DNA from: DATACQ01 sp036555515
GTDB taxonomy: Bacteria; Desulfobacterota; Binatia; UBA9968
Assembly (NCBI GenBank): GCA_036555515.1
Contig: DATBLC010000150.1
Span: 1 to 64,000 of the forward strand
Reading direction: 5' to 3'
Length of the DNA: 64,000 nucleotides
Positions within the stretch are counted from its first letter, which is position 1. Every line of letters starts with the position of its first letter. The position numbers and the translations under genes are program-made. Positions 17,108 through 25,610 of this stretch are shown here, piece after piece. The notes beneath the pieces were generated by a model. It was not told where the DNA came from, ran no database searches, and saw only the letters and a program-made list of their open reading frames with translations.

Positions 17108-17764
17108 TTACTGCAAAACCTCCGCGACGATTCTCGCATGTCCCGCATCACTGCCCTTAACGCGCAATGGCAACGCCATGATCCGGGTCTTCTTGCCAAT
17201 GATACTGTTGATGTTCGCGACGTTCTCGGCAATTAACACGTCGTTGCCGAGGAGCGTCTTGTGAACCGGAAATGCAAAGCCTTTGGGACGCAGCGGCGTG
17301 GGCAAATCCACCGTGATGCAATCAATGCAGACCATCTTGATTCCCTTCTTGACCATCCACTCCGCGGCGTCCACAGAAAAATAAGGATGCATGTTGTATT
17401 CCGGGCTGTCGAACTTCGTATCCCAGCCCGTGTGCAACATCAAAATATCGCCCTTATTCACCGGCACGCCGGAGTTTTCCAGGTCCGTCGCGGTAATTTC
17501 CTCGCCGCCGTTTTTCTGCACGGAGATCGTCGCGCCGTTTCCGACGAATGCGTCCAGCGGCAATTCTTCAATCGACTTTCCGTCAGGGACGATATGAATC
17601 GGGGCGTCCACGTGAGTGCCCGCGTGACAAGGGAGCGACAGTTCGGTGACGTTAAGTGGATGCCCCTTGTTCAAGTCAAAAAATTTTTGCACATGTACGT
17701 CGGGCAAGATGGGAATCTTCGGCATGCCGTCATAAATCACCCGTGAGAGATCGATCAGTTCCAT
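17108..17764 (-). CDS. Cyclase family metal-dependent hydrolase (KynB-like)
   Basis: A 218-residue protein of the cyclase family (Pfam Cyclase, including arylformamidase KynB). The metal-binding motif HAGTHVDAPIH is at 47-57, and C-terminal VDLPTPLRPKGFAFPVHKTLL follows. Members hydrolyse formylkynurenine, isatin or cyclic imides. The ATG at 17764 sits behind GGAGGAGAAG at ideal spacing, and the longer frame to 17920 runs through the upstream gene. The upstream stop is 13 bases away and the downstream gene begins six bases beyond its own stop. Confidence 0.85.
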   Translation of the reverse strand: MELIDLSRVIYDGMPKIPILPDVHVQKFFDLNKGHPLNVTELSLPCHAGTHVDAPIHIVPDGKSIEELPLDAFVGNGATISVQKNGGEEITATDLENSGVPVNKGDILMLHTGWDTKFDSPEYNMHPYFSVDAAEWMVKKGIKMVCIDCITVDLPTPLRPKGFAFPVHKTLLGNDVLIAENVANINSIIGKKTRIMALPLRVKGSDAGHARIVAEVLQ

Positions 17765-17777
17765 AATCTTCTCCTCC

Positions 17778-18518
17778 TCACTTGCCGTTGCGCCAGCGGG
17801 CGTAGAGCGGATCGTTATCGACGAATGCGCGCTTGATGCCGTCGAAGGCGAGCCAAAACTGGTCCAGGGTCTTCTGCACGGCGGCGCGCACTTGATCTTG
17901 CTGAAAATCGGTCGTGGCATAACGCTCGACGGCCAAAGGGCCTACTTTCATATGTTCCTCATCCACGCCCATATGCAAGGTCCAATAGCGAATGTCTTCC
18001 GATTCCCGGTCAAAGCCGTAGTGTTTAGTAAGACCGTTGACGATGCGAGTCATGCGCGGATTTGCCGTTCCTTCGAGGCAAAACCCCTGGCAGGCAAAAA
18101 GCTCCAACCAGGTACGTTGGTACATGAGAAGCTCGCGCCAGTCGAGAAAGGCCTGGGCTTCGGGCGTAGGCTCGACTTTGTCCAGCTCTTCTTTAGAAAA
18201 TCCACACGCTTTGGCAAATCGAATGAACAGGCCTTTGTGACTATCGGTACCCGTGATTTCACCGGTTCCTTCTTCGACCACGTTCTCAATCCACATTTTT
18301 TCCAGTTCTGGATCATCCGGACAGCGGCTGAGCATGGCGGCGATAGGTTTGGGAAACGGCTTTGGGAAAAAGAGGTAAAACTGTCCGACGAAGCCCTTTA
18401 ATTGTTCGCGCGTCAACTCGCCATTCTCTATCATGCCAATGATGGGATGATCTTTCGAGTGCTTTTTCCGCACCATTTCTTGTATTTCTCTCACGAACTC
18501 CTGGCCCGATAATGGCAT
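17778..18518 (-). CDS. Heme-oxygenase-like diiron (HDO/TenA-PqqC fold) protein
   Basis: A 246-residue all-helical protein of the TenA/PqqC/iron-containing redox enzyme group. Likely metal ligands are in ENVVEEGTGE, the following DSHKGLF, and DEEHMKVG near the C-terminus. These give the Glu/His pattern of HDO oxygenases, which carry out oxidative cleavage or hydroxylation with a diiron centre. It is first in a unit with the cyclase and DapA-like genes, so it may open the pathway by oxygenating a substrate. The substrate is unknown; PqqC itself is less likely, as no other pqq gene is near. Confidence 0.75.
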   Translation of the reverse strand: MPLSGQEFVREIQEMVRKKHSKDHPIIGMIENGELTREQLKGFVGQFYLFFPKPFPKPIAAMLSRCPDDPELEKMWIENVVEEGTGEITGTDSHKGLFIRFAKACGFSKEELDKVEPTPEAQAFLDWRELLMYQRTWLELFACQGFCLEGTANPRMTRIVNGLTKHYGFDRESEDIRYWTLHMGVDEEHMKVGPLAVERYATTDFQQDQVRAAVQKTLDQFWLAFDGIKRAFVDNDPLYARWRNGK

Positions 18519-18562
18519 TCTTATTTTCCTCCTACTCGCGTTTCGCGATCACGCGTTAAAAA

Positions 18563-18636
18563 TGCCCCCGGCGAGATTCGAACTCACGGCCCCAGGATTA
18601 GGAATCCTGTGCTCTATCCACCTGAGCTACGGGGGC
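18563..18636 (-). tRNA. tRNA-Arg (CCT)
   Basis: A 74-base cloverleaf on the minus strand. The acceptor GCCCCCG pairs with CGGGGGC and the anticodon stem CAGGA/TCCTG encloses loop TTCCTAA, so the anticodon is CCT. The T arm is GTGAGTTCGAATCTCGC. The 3' CCA is not encoded. It reads AGG arginine codons. Confidence 0.95.
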
Positions 18637-18788
18637 ATATGGCGCATGTGAAGCATGTCTATCAACGATGCCTCCGCCTTTTGTTATCATCTTTTCCGAA
18701 GTCGGGTCAACTTGCGAGTTCGCCGACTGGCGTGACGATAAACACGCGATTGAGGAATCACAACGTGGCCCGAAAATAGCGTGATTTA

Positions 18789-18817
18789 TTGACTTACCGT
18801 CCTATTCCCGCTATTAA
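18789..18817 (+). promoter_or_regulatory. Sigma70-type promoter for the tRNA-Lys/tRNA-Glu pair
   Basis: TTGACT (18789-18794), a 17-base spacer and TATTAA (18812-18817) lie 22 bases upstream of the tRNA-Lys 5' end, giving a start site near 18824. Spacing and both hexamers are close to consensus, as expected for a stable RNA promoter. Confidence 0.65.
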
Positions 18818-18839
18818 ATTTGCTTTAACTCACGCCAGC

Positions 18840-18912
18840 GAGCCGTTAGCTCAGGCGGTAGAGCATCTGCCTTTTAAGCAGAGGGTCGCTGGTTCGAATC
18901 CAGCACGGCTCA
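18840..18912 (+). tRNA. tRNA-Lys (TTT)
   Basis: A 73-base cloverleaf. GAGCCGT pairs with ACGGCTC, the anticodon loop is CTTTTAA (anticodon TTT) and the T arm is GCTGGTTCGAATCCAGC. The discriminator A is followed by TCA, so CCA is not encoded. It is seven bases upstream of tRNA-Glu and shares its promoter. Confidence 0.96.
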
Positions 18913-18919
18913 TCACCGC

Positions 18920-18997
18920 GTCCCCGTCGTCTAGCCCGGCCCAGGACACCGGCCTTTCACGCCGATAACACGGGTTCAAATCCCGTCGGGGACGCCA
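18920..18997 (+). tRNA. tRNA-Glu (TTC), CCA encoded
   Basis: The acceptor GTCCCCG pairs with CGGGGAC, with discriminator G and an encoded CCA at 18995-18997. The anticodon loop is CTTTCAC (TTC) and the T arm ACGGGTTCAAATCCCGT. A run of T (ATTTTTTCTTTCTT) directly follows and could end transcription after the acceptor stem. Confidence 0.95.
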
Positions 18998-19069
18998 GAT
19001 TTTTTCTTTCTTAACCGATCAAATCTACTATTTTTGCTCTGCCCCTTCGATCACAGAGATCGATAGCTC

Positions 19070-22000
19070 TCAATGAAAGTCGCGGCTCGGCGGCGCCGAG
19101 GGCCGCTGGCGCAGTTGCGGTTTCCAAAGCCGTTCCGCGACGAGATGAACGACGTTGTCTTCGACTTGCAGCGTGCCGGTGATTCCCAAAAAGCTCACGG
19201 TTTTGGCCAGCACCGCGTAGCGCTGAAAAACGCTCTCCCATATCACGACGTTTACGAATCCGGTTTCATCCTCCAGCGTCATGAAGACCACGCCGCCCGC
19301 CGTGCCGGGGCGCTGGCGGCAGATCACCAGCCCCGCATAATTGACTTTTCCGCCGTTGGCCATTTGCCCGACGGCGCGCGCGTTTGGCAGACCTTGAGCG
19401 TCAAGCGCGGCACGCAAGGGTTCCAGGGGATGGCGCCGCGCGCTATGCGCTGTTGTGCGGTAATCCCAACCGACTTCTTCGAAAGGGGTCAGGAGATCGA
19501 AGTCCGGACTCTGTTGTCGCGCCGTGAACGGCAAGGATTCATCACGCGCGCGGGCGAGCCGGTGTAGCTCCCAGAGCGCGCCGCGCCGATCGACGCCGAA
19601 ACTGTCGAATGCTCCCGCTTCGGCAAGTATGCCGAGAACATCTTCGTTTAGTCGCGCGCGGCGGACAAAATCTTCGAGGGACACAAACGGCGCAGCCCGA
19701 CGCGCCCGGGACACGATCTCCCAATCCCCCTCCCCGAAACCCTTCACGTAGCGCAGTCCCATACGCACGGCAAAGCCGCCGGCGCTTTGCGCGTCGCATT
19801 CCATCGCGCAGTGCCAATCGCTGCGTTGCAAATCAACGGGGAGAGCGACGACGCCGTGGCGCTTGGCGTCTTCAACGATGGTGGCCGGCGCATAAAAGCC
19901 CATAGGTTGAGCGTTGAGCAGCGCGCAGGCGAACTCGGCCGGATGGTGGCATTTGAGCCACGCGGTCGCGTAGGCGATCAAGGCGAAGCTCGCGGCGTGG
20001 CTTTCAGGAAAACCATACTCGCCGAAGCCGCGAATCTGCTCAAAGACGCGTTCGGCGAACTCGGGCGCGATACCCTTTGCGCGCATGCGTGTGATCAAGC
20101 GCTCGCGGTGTCGCTCCATTCTGCCCGTGCGATGCCATGCCGCCATGTCGCGCCTGAGCTGGTCCGCTTCCCCCGGTGTGTAATCCGCGGCGACTACGGC
20201 GAGGCGCATGACTTGCTCTTGGAAGAGCGGCACGCCGAGGGTCTTTTCCAGCACCGGCTTCAGAGTTGGGTGCGGATACTCTACCGGCTCTTTGCCCTGG
20301 CGACGGCGCAAATATGGATGGACCATGCCGCCGGTGATGGGCCCCGGCCGCACGATGCTGATTTCTATCACCAGGTCATAAAAATTCCTCGGCCTGAGCC
20401 GCGGCAGCATCGCCATTTGAGCACGGCTCTCGATCTGAAACACGCCCACCGTGTCGCTGGCACAGATCATGTCGAAGGTAGCGGCATCCTTGGACGGAAT
20501 CGTCGCCATGCTTAGTTCGACGCCGCGGTGCTCGCGCAGGAGTTTGAACGAAAGATCGAGTTGAGTGAGTCCTCCCAGGCCGAGTAGATCGACTTTGAAC
20601 AAGCCGATCTCCTCCAGATCGTTTTTGTCCCACTGGATCACCGTGCGTTCGGGCATGGTGGCGTTCTCAATGGGCACGATGTCGTGCACCGGTTCATGAC
20701 CCAATAAAAAGCCGCCCGGGTGAATCGAGAGATGGCGTGGAAAATCGAGGATTTCGTTGGTCAGTTGAATCAGCCGCTGGTTTGGTTCGCTGGCCGGCTC
20801 TAGGCCCAGTTGCCGTAACGTCTCTGGTCGCACCTGCTCGTAGGAGGAAAGAAACTTGGCCACCCGGTCGAGTGATGTCTCGGAATGTCCCAGGGCTTTG
20901 CCCACGTCGCGCAGCGCCGAGCGGGCGCGGTAGCGCACGATGTTGGCGGCCATGGCCGCGCGCGCGCGCCCGTATTTCTCATAAATATGCTGAATGACTT
21001 CTTCACGCCGGTCATGTTGAATGTCGAGATCGATGTCCGGCGGCTCCGCGCGCTCTTTTGATATAAAGCGCTCGAAGAGAAGTCCCATGTCCACCGGATC
21101 GATGGCGGTGACGCCGAGACAGTAACAAACGGCGGAATTGGCCGCCGAGCCCCGCCCCTGGCAAAGAATGTCGTGCCGGCGGCAGAAATCGACAATCTCC
21201 CACATGGTGAGAAAGTAGCCCGGATAATCGAGAGCCTCGATGATTTCCAGTTCTTTCTCCAGTTGCTGTACCACATCCGGCGGTGTCACGCCGCCGTAGC
21301 GCCCGCGCGCGCCGTCGAAAACGATCCGGCGCAGCCACTCGGCGGAGGTCGTACCGCCGGGCAAAGGCTCCGACGGGTAACGATAGCGGATTTCATCGAG
21401 AGTAAAGGAACAGCGATCGGCCACTTCCTGGGTACGCGCGACCGTTCCGGGATCGTCGGCGAAAAGCCTGGCGAAAAGATATTGGGACTTCAGGGAATGT
21501 TCAGCGTTGGGCTTGAGCTTGCGCCCGCATGAAGAGACGGGAATCCCATGGCGAATCGCCGTGAGCACATCCTGCAACGGACGGCGCGCCGGTGTGTGGT
21601 AGAGAACTTCGTTGGCGGCGACCAGTAAAAGCTCATAGCGCTTTGCGCGCTCGCGCAAACGGACTTCCTGCTCGATTTCGTCTTCGCGCTGATGCCGTGC
21701 GATCATGCCGTAGACGCGGTCGCCGAAAGCATCGCGCAGAGCATGGGCGGCAACATCCGGTTCCTCCTCGCGCACCAGCAGACTCTGATCGCCGCCCCAC
21801 AGCGCGATCATTCCCGGCGCATGCGAACAGACTTCGTGCCAATTGACGGCGCTCTCCCCTTTTTCCGATCGCAACCGCCCCTTGGTGATAAGACGGCAGA
21901 GATTGGCGTAACCGGTGCGATCCTGCGCGAGCAGAACGACGGTGGAGCCGTCTTCGACCCGCAGTTCCGCGCCGATGATAAGCTGCAAGCCAATCTCACG

Positions 22001-22165
22001 CGCCTTCACATGCGCGCGCACAATTCCATAGACGCCGTCCCGATCCGTGAGGGTGAGCGCGGGCAATCCAAGCCGGTGCGCTTCTTCCACCAACTCGTCC
22101 GGATGGCTCGCGCCTTCGAGAAAGGAAAAATTGCTCTTGCACCAGAGCGGAACATAGGAGGACAT
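19070..22165 (-). CDS. dnaE2: Error-prone DNA polymerase DnaE2 (C-family)
   Basis: A 1031-residue C-family polymerase of the DnaE2/ImuC type, which performs damage-induced translesion synthesis. The PHP domain begins YVPLWCKSNFSFLEGASHP, close to the usual DnaE2 start. The polymerase palm holds QGRGSAANSAVCYCLG and the catalytic aspartates in PDIDLDIQHDRREEV. The C-terminal OB fold ends with NGGKVNYAGLVICRQRP and LVAERLW. The ATG at 22165 fits family length; two earlier in-frame starts are possible and no clear ribosome site chooses between them. ImuA and ImuB partners are absent from this window. Confidence 0.92.
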   Translation of the reverse strand: MSSYVPLWCKSNFSFLEGASHPDELVEEAHRLGLPALTLTDRDGVYGIVRAHVKAREIGLQLIIGAELRVEDGSTVVLLAQDRTGYANLCRLITKGRLRSEKGESAVNWHEVCSHAPGMIALWGGDQSLLVREEEPDVAAHALRDAFGDRVYGMIARHQREDEIEQEVRLRERAKRYELLLVAANEVLYHTPARRPLQDVLTAIRHGIPVSSCGRKLKPNAEHSLKSQYLFARLFADDPGTVARTQEVADRCSFTLDEIRYRYPSEPLPGGTTSAEWLRRIVFDGARGRYGGVTPPDVVQQLEKELEIIEALDYPGYFLTMWEIVDFCRRHDILCQGRGSAANSAVCYCLGVTAIDPVDMGLLFERFISKERAEPPDIDLDIQHDRREEVIQHIYEKYGRARAAMAANIVRYRARSALRDVGKALGHSETSLDRVAKFLSSYEQVRPETLRQLGLEPASEPNQRLIQLTNEILDFPRHLSIHPGGFLLGHEPVHDIVPIENATMPERTVIQWDKNDLEEIGLFKVDLLGLGGLTQLDLSFKLLREHRGVELSMATIPSKDAATFDMICASDTVGVFQIESRAQMAMLPRLRPRNFYDLVIEISIVRPGPITGGMVHPYLRRRQGKEPVEYPHPTLKPVLEKTLGVPLFQEQVMRLAVVAADYTPGEADQLRRDMAAWHRTGRMERHRERLITRMRAKGIAPEFAERVFEQIRGFGEYGFPESHAASFALIAYATAWLKCHHPAEFACALLNAQPMGFYAPATIVEDAKRHGVVALPVDLQRSDWHCAMECDAQSAGGFAVRMGLRYVKGFGEGDWEIVSRARRAAPFVSLEDFVRRARLNEDVLGILAEAGAFDSFGVDRRGALWELHRLARARDESLPFTARQQSPDFDLLTPFEEVGWDYRTTAHSARRHPLEPLRAALDAQGLPNARAVGQMANGGKVNYAGLVICRQRPGTAGGVVFMTLEDETGFVNVVIWESVFQRYAVLAKTVSFLGITGTLQVEDNVVHLVAERLWKPQLRQRPSAPPSRDFH

Positions 22166-22223
22166 GACCGGCCCAGTGCATTGAGAAACCATTATCGTAG
22201 TAAGAGCTGCCGCATCTTGCTCT

Positions 22224-25200
22224 CTACGGCCAATGTAAGCCAAAGCGACCGAGACGCTCGCTCGGTCCACGGTCAAAGATCTCGCGAAGGGAGCCGTTGC
22301 GGCGCAACGCATCGTCGCGAATAATCGCGGTGTAAACCATCAGTTCGTCGTTGGGATTGAGCGAAAGTCCCTCGTCGTTCAATGCTTCAGCGTAGCAGCT
22401 AAGTCGAACGCTAGCCAGCGCAACCGCGGCCCATACGAACGACTGCCGGTCGCGATCCCGTATGGATGGCAAGACTTCGCGGGCTTCGCGCACGAGCGCT
22501 CGTGCGCGGCTCGTGTCACCCTCGGCGGCGAAGCCGTACGCGGCGTGGCCCAACGCAGCCGCCTGCATGTCGCGCTCTTTAATCGCCCGCGCCATGGAGA
22601 GCGCAAGCTTGGCCTCGCCGCTCCTCGCCAAGGCTTCTGCTACCTTCACGAGCACGCGCGCACCTCTGTCTCCGCTCGCCGTCGCGTCGACACGCCCGGC
22701 GGCATCGCGGGCAGTCTCCCGCGCGATATCCGTGTGACCTGTTCGGGCCAGCACGGTCGCGAAACTTGCCAGCTCGTCCGGATTACCCCGCTCCCGAATG
22801 ATCGCAACGGCTTCGCTCACCGTCATCACTTTCAGAAGGAGACGTTCGTGGAACTTGGCCCGTGCCTCATCACGCCCGTTTGGTCCGAGGGGAGCTGTCT
22901 CGAGAAGCGCAAGCGCCCTTCGGGTCAGTGCCTTGGCCTCCTGCGGGCGACCCGCCGACGCGAAAGCAGAAGCTAGCAAGGCTACGGCGGATGGGTCGTC
23001 GGAACCGCGGAGAAGTTTGCGAGTGTGTTCCAGGAACCCTCGGTCGACCAGATGTTCGACCATCGGCAGATAAACCTGCCAGCCCGAGTGACTGGACACG
23101 ATGGCCAAAGCTTCGTCGACCTTGCCGAGCTGCACCAAGGCATCCGCGATTAGATCGTTGAGAAAAATGCGACTCGCCGGGGACACGATGGTGGAAAGTG
23201 AGGTGCGGGCTTCCTCGATGGCCATCATCGCCTCACGCTCCAGACCAGCCCTGGCCAGCCCCCGGGCAGCGTCTGCGACGGCCAACCCGCGAAATTCGGG
23301 AGTCTGCTGCTGGCGACCGAGGGCGACGGCCCGAAGGGCAAAGCGATGGGCCATTTCTTTTCGGCCCACCGTACTTAGCATCCGAACCATGCCTAATTGC
23401 GCTTGAACGCTGGAATCGAAATCCGGTATTTGTGTCGCAACCTCGAGCGCCCGATCGGCGAGACGTTGGGCCTCCTCAGTTCTTCCCTGATGGGCCATTA
23501 TCTCTGCCGCACCCAACAATGCCCACAGCCGCTGCTGGATCGGGGGAAGAAACTGGAATAACACCGCCGAGCCGATTGCATCCAGGCGACCTGTAACGTC
23601 CATAGCGTGGACCCAGGCAGCCATCGAGGAAGGTTGCACTGCGGGAAACTTCATGGGCGCAAGGTACGCCGACCCCCAGACTTGAAACGCGTTCGTTTTG
23701 ATCGCGAGCTTCAAGCCAGGCCAGGCCGCAACGATGACGATGGCGAACGCGATCAACCCACCGCGCCAACCACGCCGGCGCCGCTCCTTGCGCCGGCTGA
23801 GTCCGATGAACTCGGCTTCCGGTTGGCTCAACTCCGCCTTTCGTTCGCGCGCCCACCCAACCGCCTCCTTCAGAGCAGCCCCCCGCAACAACACACTCCT
23901 GTCTCGTTCGCGCCGTTTCCACTCGTCGAGCGATGCGCCCAAGCGCTGGCGCCACAGCAAAAAACCGCGCTGCTGATCGACCCACTCGCTCAGCCGACGC
24001 CAACCATGGATGAGCGCTTCATGGGCAACCTCCACGGTCTGTTTTTCGGTTGATGCCTCCCGGTCGAGCACCAACAGGCGCGCATCGATGAATGGCCGAA
24101 GCACCGACCGCTCGGACTCCGTCAGAATGTCCACTTCAACGCGGCGGCGCGTATCGGGCTCGGTCTCATTTGGCGCCGAGACTCGCAGCAGTCGGGTGAA
24201 CAAGCTCAGTGCTGCGCGTCTTTGATCAGTGTCGATTGACAGAAACACGCTTTCGGCGCGCTGGCTGATCGCGCCCGCAACTTCACCGATCGCCTCGTAC
24301 GCCGCATGGGTGATCTTGTGCCCTTCGCGCCGCTCCCAGAGCTGTGTGAGCGCAAACTCGAGGAGCGGTAAGCCTCCGGGTTGGAGTTCGACGTGGTCAA
24401 GGATCCGGTCGATAAGGCCCGTTTCGAAGCGGATATCGGCTTTGCCGGCCGGCTGTTCGACGGCGCGACGCAATTCATCGCGCGTCATGGGACCCAAGTT
24501 CACGAGCCCCGATTGGATGCAGTCGCTCAACCGGCGGTCGAGAGCGATAGCGTGACTATAGAAGTCGGCGCGCAAACTTAACAGAAAGACAAATGGAGCC
24601 CGATCTAACGCGCTCAGAACGGATGTTACGAACGACTGCCGTTGCTGGGGCGGCGTTAACGTGAACAACTCTTCGAACTGGTCGGCTACGATTAGAAGGC
24701 GATCAGTGCCGTGCGATTTGGTGATGAGTCGTTCGACGACGTCCTCGATCCGTACCGACCCTTCGGCCAACTTTTCGCCGAGCTTCCGACCCAACTCCAG
24801 CCGGTCGACCTCATCGGCCTCCGGTTCCAGCAGTGGAATGAGCGATGTCGCCAGCCGATGGAATGGGCCGCCGCTCGGCCGGAATATCACGGTATCCCAG
24901 GCGCGTTGCGGCGGTCGTTGGCGCCGCAATAGCGGTACGAGGCCCGCCTGAACGACGGATGACTTCCCGCTTCCCGATGGACCGACAAGCGCGATGAGTG
25001 AGTGATGGGTGACCCGATCCAGCAAATCTTCGGCGAAAGACTCGCGGCCAAAATAAAGCGCAGCGTGTTCTTCGCCAAACGCCTCCAGGGCCCGGTACGG
25101 ACAGACAGCGGGGTGGTCGACTTCGACGACGGGCCGAGTAGTTACATTGCGTACGGCATTAACGACGGCGTCGATTGCGGCCGACTCTTCGGGCGCTTCG

Positions 25201-25583
25201 CGAAGGTCCACCCAGGTGTTGAGAAACAGAAATCCGGCGTCAGGCCGTGCCCCCGGTAGTAGCAAGGGAATGACCGGGAAGTTCTCGCCCTGTCTTTCCT
25301 TTTGGACCTGCCGGTCCAGGGCAAACCACACCTCCCGTCGCTGCCACAAACCCAAACTCTCGCCGCCATCGGCGCCACCGACGAAGACGAGAACGGCGCG
25401 CACCGATCGCAACGCTTCTTCAAGAGCCTGAGGCCACGGCAAACCAGCGACTAAGTTGCTGCGATCGAGAAACGCTTGGACACCGCGCTCACTCAGCAGA
25501 CGTCTGACCGCGCTAACCCGTGCACGGTCTGAACTGTGATAGCTCAAAAAGACGTCGTACTGCGCGGTTTCGACCGACGCCAT
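22224..25583 (-). CDS. TIR-nSTAND NTPase-TM-TPR protein, candidate immune sensor/effector
   Basis: A 1119-residue protein. Residues 6-125 form a TIR domain (YDVFLSYHSSDRARV; LWQRREVWFAL with Glu near residue 84 as the likely NADase glutamate). Residues about 161-530 form an STAND NTPase of the nSTAND1 type: ALYFGRE, Walker A GPSGSGKS (201-208), Walker B LLIVADQFEELF (about 296-307) and arginine-rich LRADFY. A basic stretch and a membrane helix follow (about 606-626), then helical TPR-like repeats to the end. By family knowledge, a TIR fused to STAND is an NAD-degrading defence architecture in which the C-terminal repeats sense the trigger. The ATG at 25583 is preferred over a TTG six bases upstream. 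Confidence 0.85.
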   Translation of the reverse strand: MASVETAQYDVFLSYHSSDRARVSAVRRLLSERGVQAFLDRSNLVAGLPWPQALEEALRSVRAVLVFVGGADGGESLGLWQRREVWFALDRQVQKERQGENFPVIPLLLPGARPDAGFLFLNTWVDLREAPEESAAIDAVVNAVRNVTTRPVVEVDHPAVCPYRALEAFGEEHAALYFGRESFAEDLLDRVTHHSLIALVGPSGSGKSSVVQAGLVPLLRRQRPPQRAWDTVIFRPSGGPFHRLATSLIPLLEPEADEVDRLELGRKLGEKLAEGSVRIEDVVERLITKSHGTDRLLIVADQFEELFTLTPPQQRQSFVTSVLSALDRAPFVFLLSLRADFYSHAIALDRRLSDCIQSGLVNLGPMTRDELRRAVEQPAGKADIRFETGLIDRILDHVELQPGGLPLLEFALTQLWERREGHKITHAAYEAIGEVAGAISQRAESVFLSIDTDQRRAALSLFTRLLRVSAPNETEPDTRRRVEVDILTESERSVLRPFIDARLLVLDREASTEKQTVEVAHEALIHGWRRLSEWVDQQRGFLLWRQRLGASLDEWKRRERDRSVLLRGAALKEAVGWARERKAELSQPEAEFIGLSRRKERRRRGWRGGLIAFAIVIVAAWPGLKLAIKTNAFQVWGSAYLAPMKFPAVQPSSMAAWVHAMDVTGRLDAIGSAVLFQFLPPIQQRLWALLGAAEIMAHQGRTEEAQRLADRALEVATQIPDFDSSVQAQLGMVRMLSTVGRKEMAHRFALRAVALGRQQQTPEFRGLAVADAARGLARAGLEREAMMAIEEARTSLSTIVSPASRIFLNDLIADALVQLGKVDEALAIVSSHSGWQVYLPMVEHLVDRGFLEHTRKLLRGSDDPSAVALLASAFASAGRPQEAKALTRRALALLETAPLGPNGRDEARAKFHERLLLKVMTVSEAVAIIRERGNPDELASFATVLARTGHTDIARETARDAAGRVDATASGDRGARVLVKVAEALARSGEAKLALSMARAIKERDMQAAALGHAAYGFAAEGDTSRARALVREAREVLPSIRDRDRQSFVWAAVALASVRLSCYAEALNDEGLSLNPNDELMVYTAIIRDDALRRNGSLREIFDRGPSERLGRFGLHWP

Positions 25584-25610
25584 CTTCAATTGATCCTTCG
25601 TTAACGATTA

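Noticed and set aside
19000..19020. T-rich run after tRNA-Glu as a rho-independent terminator
   Set aside because: No stem other than the tRNA acceptor precedes it, so it is only mentioned in the tRNA entry.
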